Source: Tetracentron sinense (Eukaryota; Streptophyta; Magnoliopsida; Trochodendrales; Trochodendraceae). Taken from it: DNA of 64,000 nt. Position 1 is the stretch's first letter; each line of letters opens with the position of its first letter. Shown piece by piece: positions 1 through 11,639 of the stretch. Location: positions 15,270,416 through 15,334,415 of the forward strand of contig CM026567.1 in NCBI GenBank assembly GCA_015143295.1, written 5' to 3'. The position numbers and the translations under genes are program-made. Under the pieces are notes generated by a model. The model saw only the letters and a list, made by a program, of their open reading frames with translations, made no database searches and was not told the DNA's origin.

Positions 1-336
1 CCAATGGAGTCCCAAGCTATCGCTAATCTGATATACTTAGCAAGATGGGTATGTGTGACATATACGCACCAGCTTGAGGGGGAGTGTTGGTATAATTGTG
101 AGTTTATTATAGTTATGAGCACCTCTTATGTTGTAGTGGCCCACTAGTTATGTTTTTTATTTATGTTTCTCTTATATAGGCCTTGGGCCCAGCTTATGTA
201 TAAGCCAAGTTTATATAGTCATAATAGAGAAGAGGAACCCTAACTTCCTCTCTCTCTCTTTCCCATCTCTCTTCGTTCTCTTCTCCTCATCTCTTCTTTA
301 ATCTAGCTACAAATCTACTTTTTTCACCATACATCA
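1..336 (+). mobile_element. 3' end of a Ty1/copia element: pol tail, polypurine tract and 3' LTR
   Basis: The last pol codons read KMGMCDIYAPA followed by TGA at 75-77, a C-terminus typical of plant copia pol. An in-frame stop at 24-26 shows decay. A purine-rich tract (GAGGGGGAG, 76-84) directly precedes the LTR start TGTTGGTATAATTG at 85. A TATA-like run (TTATATAGG) lies near 172-180. The right LTR edge is placed near 336 at CATCA and is less certain, because a foldback repeat begins there. The rest of the element lies left of the window, so its target duplication cannot be checked. Confidence 0.75.
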
Positions 337-466
337 ACTATGGTTAAGCCCCAAGGGTTAACCAATCTAACCATGGTTTTTAGAAAAACAAAATTATTTA
401 TTTTAATTTAATTAATTTTAACCATGGTTTAAAAATGTTAAAAGGGACATGGGGACACTAGTCCTC
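337..466. repeat. Foldback MITE-like repeat, TTAACCATGGTTAA family
   Basis: This is an AT-rich palindromic repeat with arms built from TATGGTTAAG / TTAACCATGGTTT and an outer GTTAAAAGGGACATGG end. The same arms recur at 9556-9719, 23680-23800, 24090-24215, 27890-28015, 28513-29011 and 30975-31246, so this is a dispersed family. No protein is encoded. Confidence 0.5.
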
Positions 467-835
467 TTCTCAAGACCCTTTCCCTAAACAATAAAGTAGA
501 AAGACTAAAAAGGTCAAGAGTTGACAAAAATGTCACTTTCAGATAATAATGGCCAACAAAGGAAATCCAGGCACAAAGAAACTCAGCAGGATTCAGCTCC
601 AAGTGCAATCAGCCCATCTACCTGTAAAAACCCGACTGAGTATATATATATAGGTCCTCCAACAAAATCTCATTCATCTAAAATAACAATATCCAACTGA
701 ATTCCGCAAACCCACTATGCAGTTGCCATAAATGAACCCATTGTGCCATAATCATTTGTGTTAAAGCAACAAAGTCTCCTAAGCATCGCAATCATTTCAA
801 AGATTTCTGACAATCAAAATTAGTACTAGAGATCG
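467..835. repeat. First copy (block A) of a local non-coding repeat unit, split by a LINE
   Basis: Sequence from about 480 to 835 matches 4660-4980 and 15780-15960: the shared run begins CTAAACAATAAAGTAGAAAG at 483 and 15792, and includes CAACAAAATCTCAT. The unit is interrupted at about 836 by the LINE and resumes after its poly(A) at 3936. No coding potential was seen. Confidence 0.6.
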
Positions 836-841
836 ATTTGG

Positions 842-3720
842 GGCGTTCATTTTCCGCCATGGTTTGATAGATTATCCGCCTAGGGGTGCCCAATTCACCT
901 GGTCCCAATCAGGGTCGTTGCAAGTAGGCTTGACCGTTTCCTTCTAGACCAAGATTGGGAAAACCACTTTACCAACGTCCTCCAATCTTCCCTTCCCCAC
1001 CCCATTTCAGATCATGTGCCCATTTTGATGGAGTCAGGGAGTTTCATAGGTAGTCCTAGTCCCTTTCGGTTTGAGAATATGTGGTTAGAGTTTGAGAGCT
1101 CTAAGGATGTAGTGGCCGAGGTGTGGGTTCGGGTCGAATTAGGAGGTTGGGATCTGCTAGTACTCGATTTGGGCTGAAACTCAAATCCCTCAAAGCTAGA
1201 ATAAAGGTTTGGAAAACAAAGAAGTTTTTGGGAATCTCCAGGTTCGATTATCGAGGGTTTTAAGGGACATTGAGGCTTTGGACAACATGGCAGAATCTCG
1301 AGATTTATCTGATCTAGAATCTCGAGATAGAGAGGTCAAGAAGTTGGAATATATTTCGGTGTTAAGACTAGAAGAGATAAGCTGGAAGTAAAAGGCTAGA
1401 ACCCATTGGAGGACGACAGATTACTGACGGGATTTTGATTGCTAATGAATGTATCGAAGCCAGAACTCTATCCAGGTCACCTGGTATCCTCTGTAAGGTT
1501 GAAATGAAGAAGGCTTATGATCATGTCAATTGGGAATTCGTCATCTATATTCTAGGACGGATGGAGTTTGGAGAAAGGTGGAGGAAATGGATGTGGACAT
1601 GCATGTCATCTGTTTCGGTCTCCATACTCCTCAATGGAAGCCCAATGGGTTTTTTCTCTAGCTTTAGGGATTTGAGATAGGGGTCCGCTTTTTCCCCTTT
1701 CATTTTCGTGATTGTCTCAGAGACACTCAGTAGGATGCTATCTAGAGCTGCGGGGACCCTTTTTGAAGGTTTCTCGGTGGGGTCGAGCAGGTTGAGTATA
1801 TCCCATCTCCAATTTGCGGACGACACCCTTATCTTTAGCTGGGCGTCGGGCAGAGATCTTCTCTTTTTCAGATGTCTCCTTAGGTGTTTCGAGGTTGTCT
1901 CAGGTCTTTGGGTTAACCTAGCTAAATCAAAGATCCTTGGGGTAGGAGAAGTCCCAAACATAGAGGAGTTAGCTGACTATCTTAGTTGCAAAATGGGCAA
2001 GCTTCCATCCGTTTAGTTAGGGATGCCTTTAGGTGCTAGGTTTAAAGAGAAATCTGTTTGGAATCCAATGCTTGAGAGAATGGGCAAACGACTATCAAGG
2101 TGGAAATCGGGCTATTTATCAAAAGGGGAGAAGTTGATTCTAATTCAGAGCATCCTGAGTAGTCTTTCCCCACCTATTTCATGTCCATCCTCCTCACCAT
2201 TCACCGCTCAGTGGCCGTATCTATAGAGAGAATTCAGAGGAACTTCCTCTGGAATGGGAGAGGAGATGAATCCAAATACCACTTAGTAGCCTAGGACCTC
2301 ATGTGTCGGCCCAAGAAGGATGGAGGTTTGAACCTTAGGTTGCTAGTCCAAGTGAATAAAGCTTTGTTAGGAAAATGGGTATGGAGATTCGGAGAGGAGA
2401 GGGATAGCTGTTGAGGGCTGTGATAGTCGTCAAATATGGAATATCTTCATGTTGGATCCCGAGGGAGGTCAGGGGTCCTCATGGGCAGGGACACTGGAAG
2501 GGGATTATGGCACATGCCAATTTAGTGGTGCCCCATTTTAGGTTTCAGGCTGGGTGCAGGTCGGAGATTATGGCACATGCCAATTTGGTGTCCACCCTCA
2601 CCATTCCCCGCTCAGTGGTCGTATCTATAGAGAGAATTCAGAATAACTTCCTCTCAAATGGGAGAGGAAATGAATCCAAATACCACTCAGTAGCCTGGGA
2701 CCTCATGTCTCGGCCCAAGAAGGATGGAGGTTTGAACCTTAGGTCGCTAGTCCAAGTGAAAAAGCTTTGTTAGGGAAATGGGTATGGAGATTCGGAGAGG
2801 AGAGGGATAGCCTGTGGAAGGCTGTGATAGTCGTCAAATATGGAACGTCTTCGTGTTGGGTCCTGAGGGAGGTCAGAGGTCCTCATAGGCAGGGGCTCTG
2901 GAAGGGGATTATGGCACATGCCAATTTGGTGGTGCCCCCATTTTAGGTTTCGGGCTGGGTGCAGGTCGGAGATTAGCTTTTGGATGTGATCTGGCAATTC
3001 GAAGCTTATGGATAATTTTAGCAATCTTTTCTTGCTAGCTGCAAATAGAGATGCATTAGTGTAGGACTCTTACGAGAGCAGTGCCACGGGGGTAGTTTGG
3101 TGTCCTAGGATGCGTTGGGATCTGAACGATTAAGAAATTAATGACTTGACTTGCCTTTTGAAGCGTATCAGTTTGACCACGCCTTGTCCTGGGATTAGGG
3201 ATTGCAGGAGTTGATCTAGAAACAATTGTGGTCGGTTTTCGGTAAGATTATTGCTACAATCATTGTACCCTGGTACTGATGGGTCATTTCCTCATAGGAT
3301 TGTGTGGAACCCGGGTATTCCCTCCAAAATATCATTTTTCTTATGGACTGCAATCCTGAATAAAATTTTAACATGTGATCACCTTCAAAGCAGAGGTTGG
3401 AGAATGGCTAATCGCTATTTTATGTGCTCCCAAGCGACTGAGTCGGTGGACCATCTATTTTTGCACTGTCCTTTAGCGTTGGATATATGGGGTTTCTTCC
3501 TTTCCCGAATAAGGGTGGGGGTCTCTCCCCTCTTCTTTTCGTAACTTTTTATCTTGCTGGGCATTGGCAAGTGAGGTAGGTGTTAGAGAGAAGATTTGAG
3601 CGGTTCTTCCTGGTGCTATATTTGGTCTATTTGGAAAGAGCGCAACCTCCATGTGTTTGAGGACTCCCCCTCATCAATCCCCAGGATTTGCGAGCGCATC
3701 CAGTTGGTAGTGTTGGAGTG
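842..3720 (+). pseudogene. LINE ORF2 pseudogene: endonuclease end, reverse transcriptase, zf-RVT
   Basis: Read through several frame breaks, the order is: an endonuclease C-terminus (AQFTWSQSGS at about 880-915, then SDHVPILM near 1005-1030); an ORF2 linker ending EISWK (1209-1391); reverse transcriptase from ILIANECIEA (1430) through KKAYDHVNW and the catalytic FADDTLIF (about 1815-1840); the thumb region with MGKRLSRWK (about 2080); and a zf-RVT domain at 3251-3544 with SRGWRMANRYFMC and the zinc ligands of HLFLHCPLALDIWG. A final segment, IWSIWKERNLHVFE (about 3625-3660), is typical of plant L1 ORF2 ends. Stops at 1678, 2014, 2224 and 2771 and the fused linker rule out function. No RNase H domain follows. 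Confidence 0.8.
2192..2976 (+). repeat. 404-bp tandem duplication inside the LINE
   Basis: Sequence from 2192 (CCTCACCATTC) repeats from 2596 with a constant offset of 404 bases, through CTATAGAGAGAATTCAG (2221 and 2625) to GGTGCAGGTCGGAGATTA. The copies differ by scattered substitutions, so the duplication is not recent. Because 404 is not a multiple of three, it also breaks the frame. Confidence 0.85.
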
Positions 3721-3935
3721 GGCTGGCCTTGGTTGTGCTTAGGAGGAGCTGAGGGAATGGCTGTACTGATTTTCTTACTTTCTTCGGGTCCTTGAGCTCA
3801 CCTTTTTGGTGTGGAGCTAAGTTGGTTGTTTTGTAGGGGGCGGAGTTTATGTACTCGTGAACTCCTCTTTCTCTTGTCCTTGTTCCGTTATTTTCTTTTA
3901 TCAATATATTATCTGATTTACCGATCAAAAAAAAA

Positions 3936-5110
3936 TACAAAAATTGAAATAGTGAGAAAATCGAACTGAATTTCACATATAACCTCCCCAATACAATTGT
4001 CATCGGTACTGCAGATGACCACTTGTGCAGTATTGACATGTACTACCAGTAAAACGTCTCCTCAAAACCAAAGAAAAGTCCCAAAGAGACCCCCTAAGAG
4101 CTGACTGAATAAGGCAATGGAACACAACTATCAACTGGGCTCTAATTAGTTTCCCAGAATTCTTACATATGTACAACTTTCTTACTTGGGAATCACAGGC
4201 CTTCAAACAGGGGAAAATAGGAACAAAAAAACGAAAGTACCAAAATAACCTCCTTGATAATCAACATAAGAAACCAGCAGGATAGAGTCAATTACATGAT
4301 GAATATAAATACAGCCAAATAATAACAAATAATATACCAGGCACCCAACCAATTCGCCACTTCCATCTCCTTGCGATATCTAGACCAGACCATTGCACAA
4401 TAATGAAGGTAAAGAACATTACGCCTCTTAGAGGCACCAAAACAACCCATATTAGATGCAGTCCACCCTCAACTCAGCAATGCAATCAACACCATCTTGA
4501 AAACCAAAAGATCCTCCGACCAACCCAACTTCTTCAATACTGGAAACAAAATTAAAAAGATTCAGAACACCAACTTGAAAAGGAACTAGAAATCAAAAGG
4601 TCCCAAAAAAGATCCAGAACACCAACTTGAAAGGGAACTAGAAATATTAAGGACAACATAACATAGATCAGAAAGGTCAAGAGTTGATAAATATGCCACT
4701 ATCAGATAATAAGCACCTAAAAAGGAAATCCATGCAAAAAGAAACTCCCTAAGATTCAAATCCAGGTACAACCAGAGCATCCCACCCAAAAAAACCAGAC
4801 CATGTGTATAAGGTCTCCTCCAACAAAATCTTATCTATCTAAAATAAAAAGATCCAACTAAAGATCAACCCATTGTGCAATATCATTTGTGCTAACGCAA
4901 CAAAGTCTCCTAAACATTGAAATCATTCTGTTAATTTCTGACAATCAAAATCAGAACTATAGGAGTATAAATCAAAGATACAAAACTGAAACAGCGAGAA
5001 AATCAAATTGAATATCACAAAGAACCTCCTTTTGTAGATTTTTCATTGGTACTATAGATGAACCACTTGTGCAATAATGGCATGTACTAACAGTAAAACT
5101 GCTCCTTAAA
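3936..5110. repeat. Local repeat unit, blocks B-C-D-A-B
   Basis: This stretch has no gene. It is made of blocks that recur in the same order at 15195-16100. Block B (about 3936-4070 and 4985-5110) contains GCAGATGA, then CCACTTGTGCA and GACATGTACTA. Block C (4080-4320) contains AACTATCAACTGGGCTCTAA. Block D (4330-4650) contains CAGGCACCCAACCAATTC. Block A (4660-4980) matches 480-835. Short open frames here are not conserved between copies. Confidence 0.65.
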
Positions 5111-5412
5111 ACTAAAAGAACAACCCAATCAAGTAACACAACCTTGCCCATGTCTCGGTCTCAGAATCTCACCAAAGAAAAGACCCAAAGACACCCCCAG
5201 TAAATCCCTAACAAAACCACTGATCACACTTACAAAGAATAATGAACTATACAAAACACCACAAAAAAATAAAAAAGTGTTGTATCGTTTGGAACAACCC
5301 AACTGACAAGGGCATCAAATAATTTGAAATGAAAACGGAATGGGATGGTAAGATACAAGGACCAGAACAAATAGGGCAAGTGATTTGCCATTTTATCACA
5401 TTCACTTGTATT

Positions 5413-5953
5413 CAGTGTTACCTAGGCACATGGTATGGGTGCCAAGTGTCCAGGTGTCTAGGGGTGTTCGGCACGACAAACTCTGAAAATCCCAATACGG
5501 TGGCACAAATGTACAATTTTTTTTTTAATGATTGAATATATATTATAACTCAAAATATTTAAATAACAATAATAATAATAAGAGAGGATCATTAGTTCCC
5601 AATTTTTTTAAAAAAGTATATACCTAAGTTATAAAAAAATACTCATATAGAAAATAGAAATGAGCAACAAGAGAGAAGAACAGAGAGACGTACATATTGA
5701 TTGTTGACACTGCTCTTCTAGTAAAATTTCATCTCTGTTTCCAAAAAAGCAACACAATTTGACAAAAAGTTCCTTGCAATTGTATTTTTAAAATAGTACG
5801 ACATAATTGAAGCACCATGTGTCTAAACATAATGTTGATGTCAACATGACATTGTATAGGCACATATCAAGGGAGTGTCGTGCCATGGAGTGTCGTGTCG
5901 TGCCATGGAAGCACGACAAAATTTGGGAAAACTAAAGTGTCTAGGTAACACTG
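5413..5953. mobile_element. Non-autonomous hAT-type DNA transposon with 8-bp target duplication
   Basis: Terminal inverted repeats CAGTGTTACCTAGGCAC (5413-5429) and the complement of GTGTCTAGGTAACACTG (5937-5953) differ at one position. The direct repeat CTTGTATT flanks both ends (5405-5412 and 5954-5961). An 8-bp target duplication and a CAGTG start are hallmarks of the hAT superfamily. The paralogous block near 13460 lacks this sequence. The interior (541 bp in total) holds repeats of GTCGTGCCATGG but no transposase. Confidence 0.88.
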
Positions 5954-6104
5954 CTTGTATTCCGTAAAAAGTTAATATGACAAATTAAAGGATTAACAAG
6001 GGAAGAATGGAAGACATGTAGCAGCTAGAATTACTATCTGAAAAAATAATTGACAAAAAAAGAAACTACATGCAATGAACTCCCAATAATGCAACACCAG
6101 GTGC

Positions 6105-6491
6105 CTAGGAAGCACGGATACGGGATACGAGTACGATACGGATACGACAGAACCTTAAAAAACAGGATACGGGTACGGCTAGGATACGTTTGTAAAAGAA
6201 ATAGGGTCATCTCATATCATCCACTAAGCAAAATATAAAGAAGATCATGTCTATGCAAAAATAAAAGAGATAGGGTCACATCTCCGGGTCTCCAAAAAAA
6301 CAAAAAAAATTCATATAAAGTCGTATCCCGACGTATTGGAGCCGTACCTGAAATAAAAAAAAATATTTTTAATTTACAGGATACGTTTGAGCCATATCCC
6401 GTATGTATCCCGCCATATCCGAGGCATATCTGTATCCGATACATATCGGATACGGGTACAAATGCCTATTTGAAGTAGCCATGCTTTCTAG
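6105..6491. mobile_element. MITE with imperfect 13-bp TIRs and 8-bp target duplication (hAT-like)
   Basis: The element begins CTAGGAAGCACGG (6105-6117) and ends CCATGCTTTCTAG (6479-6491), whose complement is CTAGAAAGCATGG; 11 of 13 positions match. The direct repeat CCAGGTGC flanks it at 6097-6104 and 6492-6499. The duplicated block near 13600 lacks it. The interior has subterminal GGATACGGG / ATACGGATACG repeats, a common feature of hAT-derived MITEs. There is no coding sequence. Confidence 0.88.
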
Positions 6492-8199
6492 CCAGGTGCA
6501 ATCCATCACCGAGGCACTAACCAACATCATACCCCACCTAAATAAAGACCATCGAAAATGCAAATACTAACCATAACAAGATAAAACTGAATTTCAAAAA
6601 GAGACCACTATTGTTCAATGGTCATTTGTATTGCAAATGAAACCTTCCTTTGCAGAAGACATCTATGCTAACAACAGTAGAAGGCACCTTAATAATCTCA
6701 AATCCTAAAATTCATATCAATGTTACAAAAAGATCCAATATACAAATCTAGAATCTGGAGTTGGAAAAACTTAAGAAGAAAAAAGGAGAAAAGGAATTCG
6801 AACTATGTAGCAAAACTTTGCTCATGATCAATCCGAAATCTCATACATTCTCCCTTGAGGAACAGGTAAATCAATTAAAATAATATTAGCCAAGCCTAAC
6901 CAACCCTGAGCAGTCAAATTTACCATAGTTAATGAAATTTAGTAGTAGCCACTAAAAAGCCCCTACAACCCAACTTCGTTCCACCTGGACATGGAGTAAG
7001 TATAATCTTCAATATAATAAAACTATATAAAGGAGCAACTAATGATCTAGAAAATCAGTGATAGAACATCCAATAAAAAAACCTTCATTGGTAAACCAAT
7101 TACCAGCTTCAACATCAGAATTGGTTCAAAGATGGCTTAATCAGCAAGAAATCCCAATATATCAGAGGAAAAAAACAAATGAATTTCATAAAGAACCCCC
7201 TATTGTGCAGTTGTCATCAAGACTGCAAATGACCTTCTATAGTAGTCATATGTACTAATAGTAAAATTCCTTAAAATCGAAATCATCCACTTAATTCTTG
7301 AAAATTCAAATCAGCCTTACAAAAGATCCAATATAAAAAACATGGAACCATACATTAATGAAGAAGAAAGTTCATACAAAGATAATCCTTTTTGTGTGAC
7401 ACGGCTTTGGCTCATGAATTAGTCCCAAATTCTCTTTCTTGTCTCCCTACAAAAAAAAAATTCAAGTAGTAGTATCTACTACATAGCACAAGAAGATAAA
7501 GAGTATTCAAAGAGAAGTCTCAAAGTGTCACGTGTTGAATTCATAACAAAATGACTAAAAACACTTCAGTCACCAGATGAAAAAAATAAAATAATGAGCT
7601 ATGAACCAAAACTCTAGGGGAAAAAAGTATTGTAATTGAAAATATCCCATTGACCATCAAACAAGGACATTTTATCAAACCGAGGGGCACCAAATAAGCT
7701 GAGATAAAACAGAAGTAAAGTATTGTCTTCCAACTAAGAGCTGGCTGAGTGAGGCTATGGCATTGGGCACAACTATCAACTGGGCTCTAATTAGTTTCCC
7801 AGCATTCTTACATCTGTACAGCTTTGTTACTTAGGAATTGCAGGCACTTAAACAGGGGTAAATAGGAGAAAAAAACTGGAAAAAGAAACCAAAAGGGCCA
7901 AAATAACCTCCTTGAGAATCAACATAAGAAACCAGCGGGATAGAGTCAAATATACAATGAATATAAAATCAAACAAAATTTCACAAAAGAACCTCCCCTC
8001 TTGTACAGTTGCCATCGCCCATCGGTACTGCAGATGAACCATTTTGTGTAGTAATGACATGTACTAACAATAAAACGGCTCCTTCAAACCAAAATCAATC
8101 CCGCAACTCCTGAAATCCAAATAAGAATTCCAAAAATCCAATATAAAAAAATAGGAACCAGATTTAAACTAAGGAAAGAGATACATATTGTAATAAATT

Positions 8200-8466
8200 C
8201 TATTTTACTCATGGTGGCCGAAAGAAAAGAAGATGATTAGGACCTTTAAAGCTCTGATACCATATAAGAAGTATGGTATTCAATGTATTTTCATTGATCA
8301 TATGTGGTTACAAATATAGAGAAAAGTAAAACAGAATTTGTTACAATAGATTACACAGTTACACTTGTGCAGAGACCCATTTGACTCTCAAAGACTACTG
8401 AGAGTTCAGTTACTGTGTGTGACAGAAGAGTAGTTGAGAAAAGATAGGGATCTTGTGTGATCTCAA

Positions 8467-8497
<31 letters not shown>

Positions 8498-8640
8498 TAT
8501 ATAGATACATATATCATTTTTTACTAATAAAAGTACAAGCAGTATTCCAATCTTTACATAGATGTAATTACCCTTCACCTTACTTTATTTATATTAAAAA
8601 AATTATAAATTTCATTCGAATAGAATTTCAGTGCTTTTAA
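8200..8640 (-). mobile_element. Copia LTR/primer-site remnant
   Basis: GCTCTGATACCAT at 8251-8263 is the complement of ATGGTATCAGAGC, the initiator-Met primer-binding site used by plant copia elements. This implies a minus-strand element whose 5' LTR lies to the right (8263 onward). No matching second LTR or coding region is recognisable. A CT/TA microsatellite sits at 8466-8500. Confidence 0.45.
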
Positions 8641-8813
8641 AAGGGGATACCTTTTAAAAAGAGACTAGTAAGGAACCTGTGCAATGCCCAGAAAATATTG
8701 AAAGAAAAAATTTAAGAATATGAAATACCTCAAATAAAATAGTTCACTATAAACTAAAAATATATTTTTAATGATAAAAAATTTAAATTATATCAAATAG
8801 GTATTGATTTACA

Positions 8814-9417
8814 TCACAATCCTTAAAGAATAATCACATTTTGATGTAATATATATATGAGAAAAATAAAAAAATTAAAGAAAAAGCTGTAAAAATATAT
8901 TTAAAAAAATAAAGATCATCTTTTATTTTCTATGAAAAATCCAAAATTTTAAAGAATAAATTAATTTATATTTTTAAAAAATTAAATTGGATAATAATAA
9001 ATAAATACCATTTATATATATAAATATATATATATATATATAAGTGAAATTCCATTAGAATAGTGAGAGAGAGATCATGTAAAGAACCCTGGTGGTTTTC
9101 CAGACCAAGCAAAGTAGCAAACTCTTCATCTGACGATCAGATCCCACCGCCCTCACAATCCTTAAAGAATAATCACATTTTGATGTAGATATATAATATC
9201 TGAGGAAAAAAATAAAAAAGCTGTAAAAATATTTTTTAAAAAAATAAAGATCATATTTTATTTTTCCAATATAATTTTCAAGAACAAATCAATTAAAAAT
9301 AGGAATAATTAATTTATATTTAAAAAAAATAAATTGGATAATAATAAATAAATACCATTTATATATATATAATTGAAAATTCATTAGAATAGTGAGAGAG
9401 AGCATGTATAGAACACA
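8814..9417. repeat. Tandem duplication of an AT-rich block (about 340-bp offset)
   Basis: CACAATCCTTAAAGAATAAT starts at 8815 and again at about 9156. Both copies continue to ATTAGAATAGTGAGAGAGAG (9056 and 9386). The copies differ by small indels and are rich in A/T runs. No gene was seen. Confidence 0.75.
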
Positions 9418-9555
9418 GTTATCCTTAAACAGCCAATTTGATTACTTGATCTGTTACCCCCCTTTGAACACAAACACCTTAATACAAAATCCTCAAATGT
9501 CTACCTATGAATTTACATGTATGTAATTGTTTTAATTAGCGGTCCGCATTGGTCC

Positions 9556-9719
9556 GTGAGGCCATGCCCCCTTTTTAACACTCATCAACTGTGGTTAAGA
9601 TTCACTCACTCTTAGGGTTAAGCAAATTAACCTTGTTCAAAAAAAATAGTAATCTTAATTTTCTTAAGCTTAACCATAGTTAAAGGGATGTTAAAAGGGA
9701 CACATGGACACGGCATTTT
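9556..9719. repeat. Foldback MITE, GTTAAAAGGGACACATGG family
   Basis: The left arm (TTTTTAACACTC, then ACTGTGGTTAAGATTCACTC) pairs with the right arm (CTTAACCATAGTTAAAGGG, then TGTTAAAAGGGACACATGG). The spacer is AT-rich. It is one of at least seven relatives in the window. Confidence 0.65.
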
Positions 9720-9954
9720 GAGTATGGTGGGCTAATAACTGCCCTTTACATTTCTGATTTCTCTAATACAGTTTGCTTTCTTGCAGGAAGTTCAACATTC
9801 TAATGGCATGGAAAAAAGTAAAAAATATATTGCACAAAATTTTTAAAAAATGAAAAGGGGAAACATATGTAGAGAGAGAGAGAGACAGTTGCAAATGCAG
9901 AACTGAATTCCCATATCTGAATTTTTTTCATAATAAAGAAAGGAAAAACAGGGC

Positions 9955-10039
9955 ACTCATAATGAGGATATCTGTAAGGCCGAAGATTGACAGGTTTGCT
10001 CCCTGCTACCCAATAGAATTCGATGCTCCTGTCTGCGTC
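9955..10039 (-). pseudogene. Short Ty3/gypsy reverse-transcriptase fragment
   Basis: On the minus strand the frame reads RSIEFYWVAGSKPVNLRPYR followed by YPHYE. GSKPVNxRPYRYPHY is the conserved N-terminal part of gypsy reverse transcriptase. Only about 28 codons are recognisable. The fragment is part of a duplicated segment whose second copy (10163-10227) has lost the motif, so it is a relic. Confidence 0.5.
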
Positions 10040-10350
10040 TAGAGTCAAGGATTTCGGTTCTGCAAAAACATCTGAGATATCAAATAAAAGAAAAAGAGCA
10101 TGTAACTGAATTTACTTATGTCACAATCCTGCACCATGTGTATACAAATCGTTGGAGCATAATTACATTGCCAGGTTTGCTCCCTGCTACCTATGGAATT
10201 CGATGGTCCTGTCTGAGCTAGAGGCAAGAATTTCGGTTCTGCAAAAACATCTGAGAAATCAGATAAAAGAGCATGTAACTGAATTTACTTGTGTCACAAT
10301 CCTGTACCATGTGTAAACAAATCGGTTGGAGCATAATTACATTGCCAGAT
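9988..10350. repeat. Two-copy tandem repeat, about 182 bp each
   Basis: ACAGGTTTGCTCCCTGCTAC near 9990 is matched by CCAGGTTTGCTCCCTGCTAC near 10171. Both copies run through TTTCGGTTCTGCAAAAACAT and GAGCATAATTACATTGCCAG. The segment carries the gypsy-like fragment described above. Confidence 0.8.
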
Positions 10351-10522
10351 TTCATAGCCGACTTTTCAAATTGAGAGATATCCAAAAATGTTTAACTCAG
10401 CAACCTTAATTCCCCGTAGTTGAGCCTCTACTCTTCCCATTTAACCCAGCAACCTTAATTCCCTGTACTTGATGGGGCCAAGTGTATGTAAATAATAAGC
10501 ACCCAAAGACTGCATCTGTGCA

Positions 10523-10772
10523 TCACATCCACCTAATAAAGACGTCCGTTGTGATTGATTGGAATTCTATATTGGCCTCCATCATTTCAAAGCGCCCTCC
10601 TTTTACAACCAGATTGCCCAGCCTTAAATTCGTGGTGGGGTTTGCAAAATTATGATTATTCCATGAATTAGAAACGGGACCCAAAGCTGTTTCAACTGGC
10701 AAATCACTCGCATAGTTTAAAGATTGGCGGACCCAACTATTGCATGTAGAGAGATCTAAGTTGACATCGCAT
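10523..10772 (-). other. Candidate minus-strand exon, unidentified
   Basis: A stop-free minus-strand stretch of about 83 codons starts after an acceptor-like TTTCAG (complement at 10773-10778) and ends at TGA (10523-10525). It reads DVNLDLSTCNSWVRQSLNYA and continues with normal amino-acid variety, including LRLGNLVVKGGRFEMMEAN. It is not repeated elsewhere in the window and resembles no transposon protein I know. It could be the last exon of a host gene or a chance open frame. No partner exon was identified with confidence. Confidence 0.3.
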
Positions 10773-11639
10773 CTGAAACTTATTTATTTTCCTCAACTTC
10801 GATGGAGTTCTCCTGTACAAATGTCTATCAATGAAATTACATTTCTCTAATACACAATTACACAAACACCTTCTTGCACAAGGTTCATCATTCTACCCAG
10901 AAAAATTAAAACCCATTTTACCATACCACAATGTTTTGCAGATTAAAGGAAAAATATGGCACCAATAAAAAATCCAATCAAAGAAGCAGAAGAAAGAACA
11001 TTAAAAGGAAAGTAATTCAGAGTAATTATGACATCGAAGGAAAAACAAAGCACCTATTGTACAAAATAGAAACCTCCCATACAAAAAATTATTGCACAAA
11101 CTAAAAAAAATGGAAACAGGAAGGGATTCAATTGGCCGTAGTTGTTAGAGAAGTTCTGTAGAGGAAAAATGATAGCCCCAAAGAGAGTTTATATAGAGCC
11201 TATGGAAGACGCAGCAGTATAAAGACCAATAGTCATGATTCTTCGTAGATGGTTCCATCAAACGCCCCTTCAACTTTCTGGTTCGGAAACATTGCATGAA
11301 ACAGAATTGAGAGACAGACAAGTCGTTCAGAGTTTTGAAAAAATTGCTTTCAAATCAGGTGTCCAATAACCTGATTGAATTTAATAAGTGCCCCAATAGA
11401 TGATCGCCCTGATTGAATTTAATAAGGGCCCAATAGATGAACGCCATCTGGAATAAGACCCCAAAATTCCTCAAGCAATGCAACAATTTAAAAAGATAAG
11501 TGAGATTGAGTACATCCATTGCAACAAACTCGAAGAGTTGTGTCCCCCCCCCCTCCCAAGAATGCAATGGTTTATCCCCCTAAAATTGATATGAGAAAGC
11601 CATGTAACCCCTCTACAACTTCCACCAATCACACTCATG

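Larger units (their letters stand above)
836..3937 (+). mobile_element. 5'-truncated, decayed L1-type LINE
   Basis: The element starts within the endonuclease end of ORF2, continues through reverse transcriptase and a zinc-binding zf-RVT domain, and ends with an A-run at 3927-3935. The flanks at 835 and 3936 are the two halves of a repeat unit that is continuous at 4960-5000, which fixes the insertion limits to within a few bases. No convincing target-site duplication was found. A 404-bp internal duplication (2192-2976) and an internal deletion near 1384-1410 add to the decay. Confidence 0.8.
4985..8180. repeat. Copy 1 of a ~3.2-kb duplicated non-coding block
   Basis: Aligns in order with 12905-16140. 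Shared landmarks include GGTCTCAGAATCTCACCAAA (5157 and 13217), CCACCTAAATAAAGACC (6534; AAATAAAGACC in copy 2), CTTAATTCTTG (about 7290 and 14612) and ATCAACTGGGCTC (about 7777). Copy 1 alone contains the hAT-like insertions at 5413-5953 and 6105-6491, so these arrived after the duplication or were lost cleanly from copy 2. It lacks blocks D and A near 7970, which copy 2 retains. No gene was seen. Confidence 0.7.
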
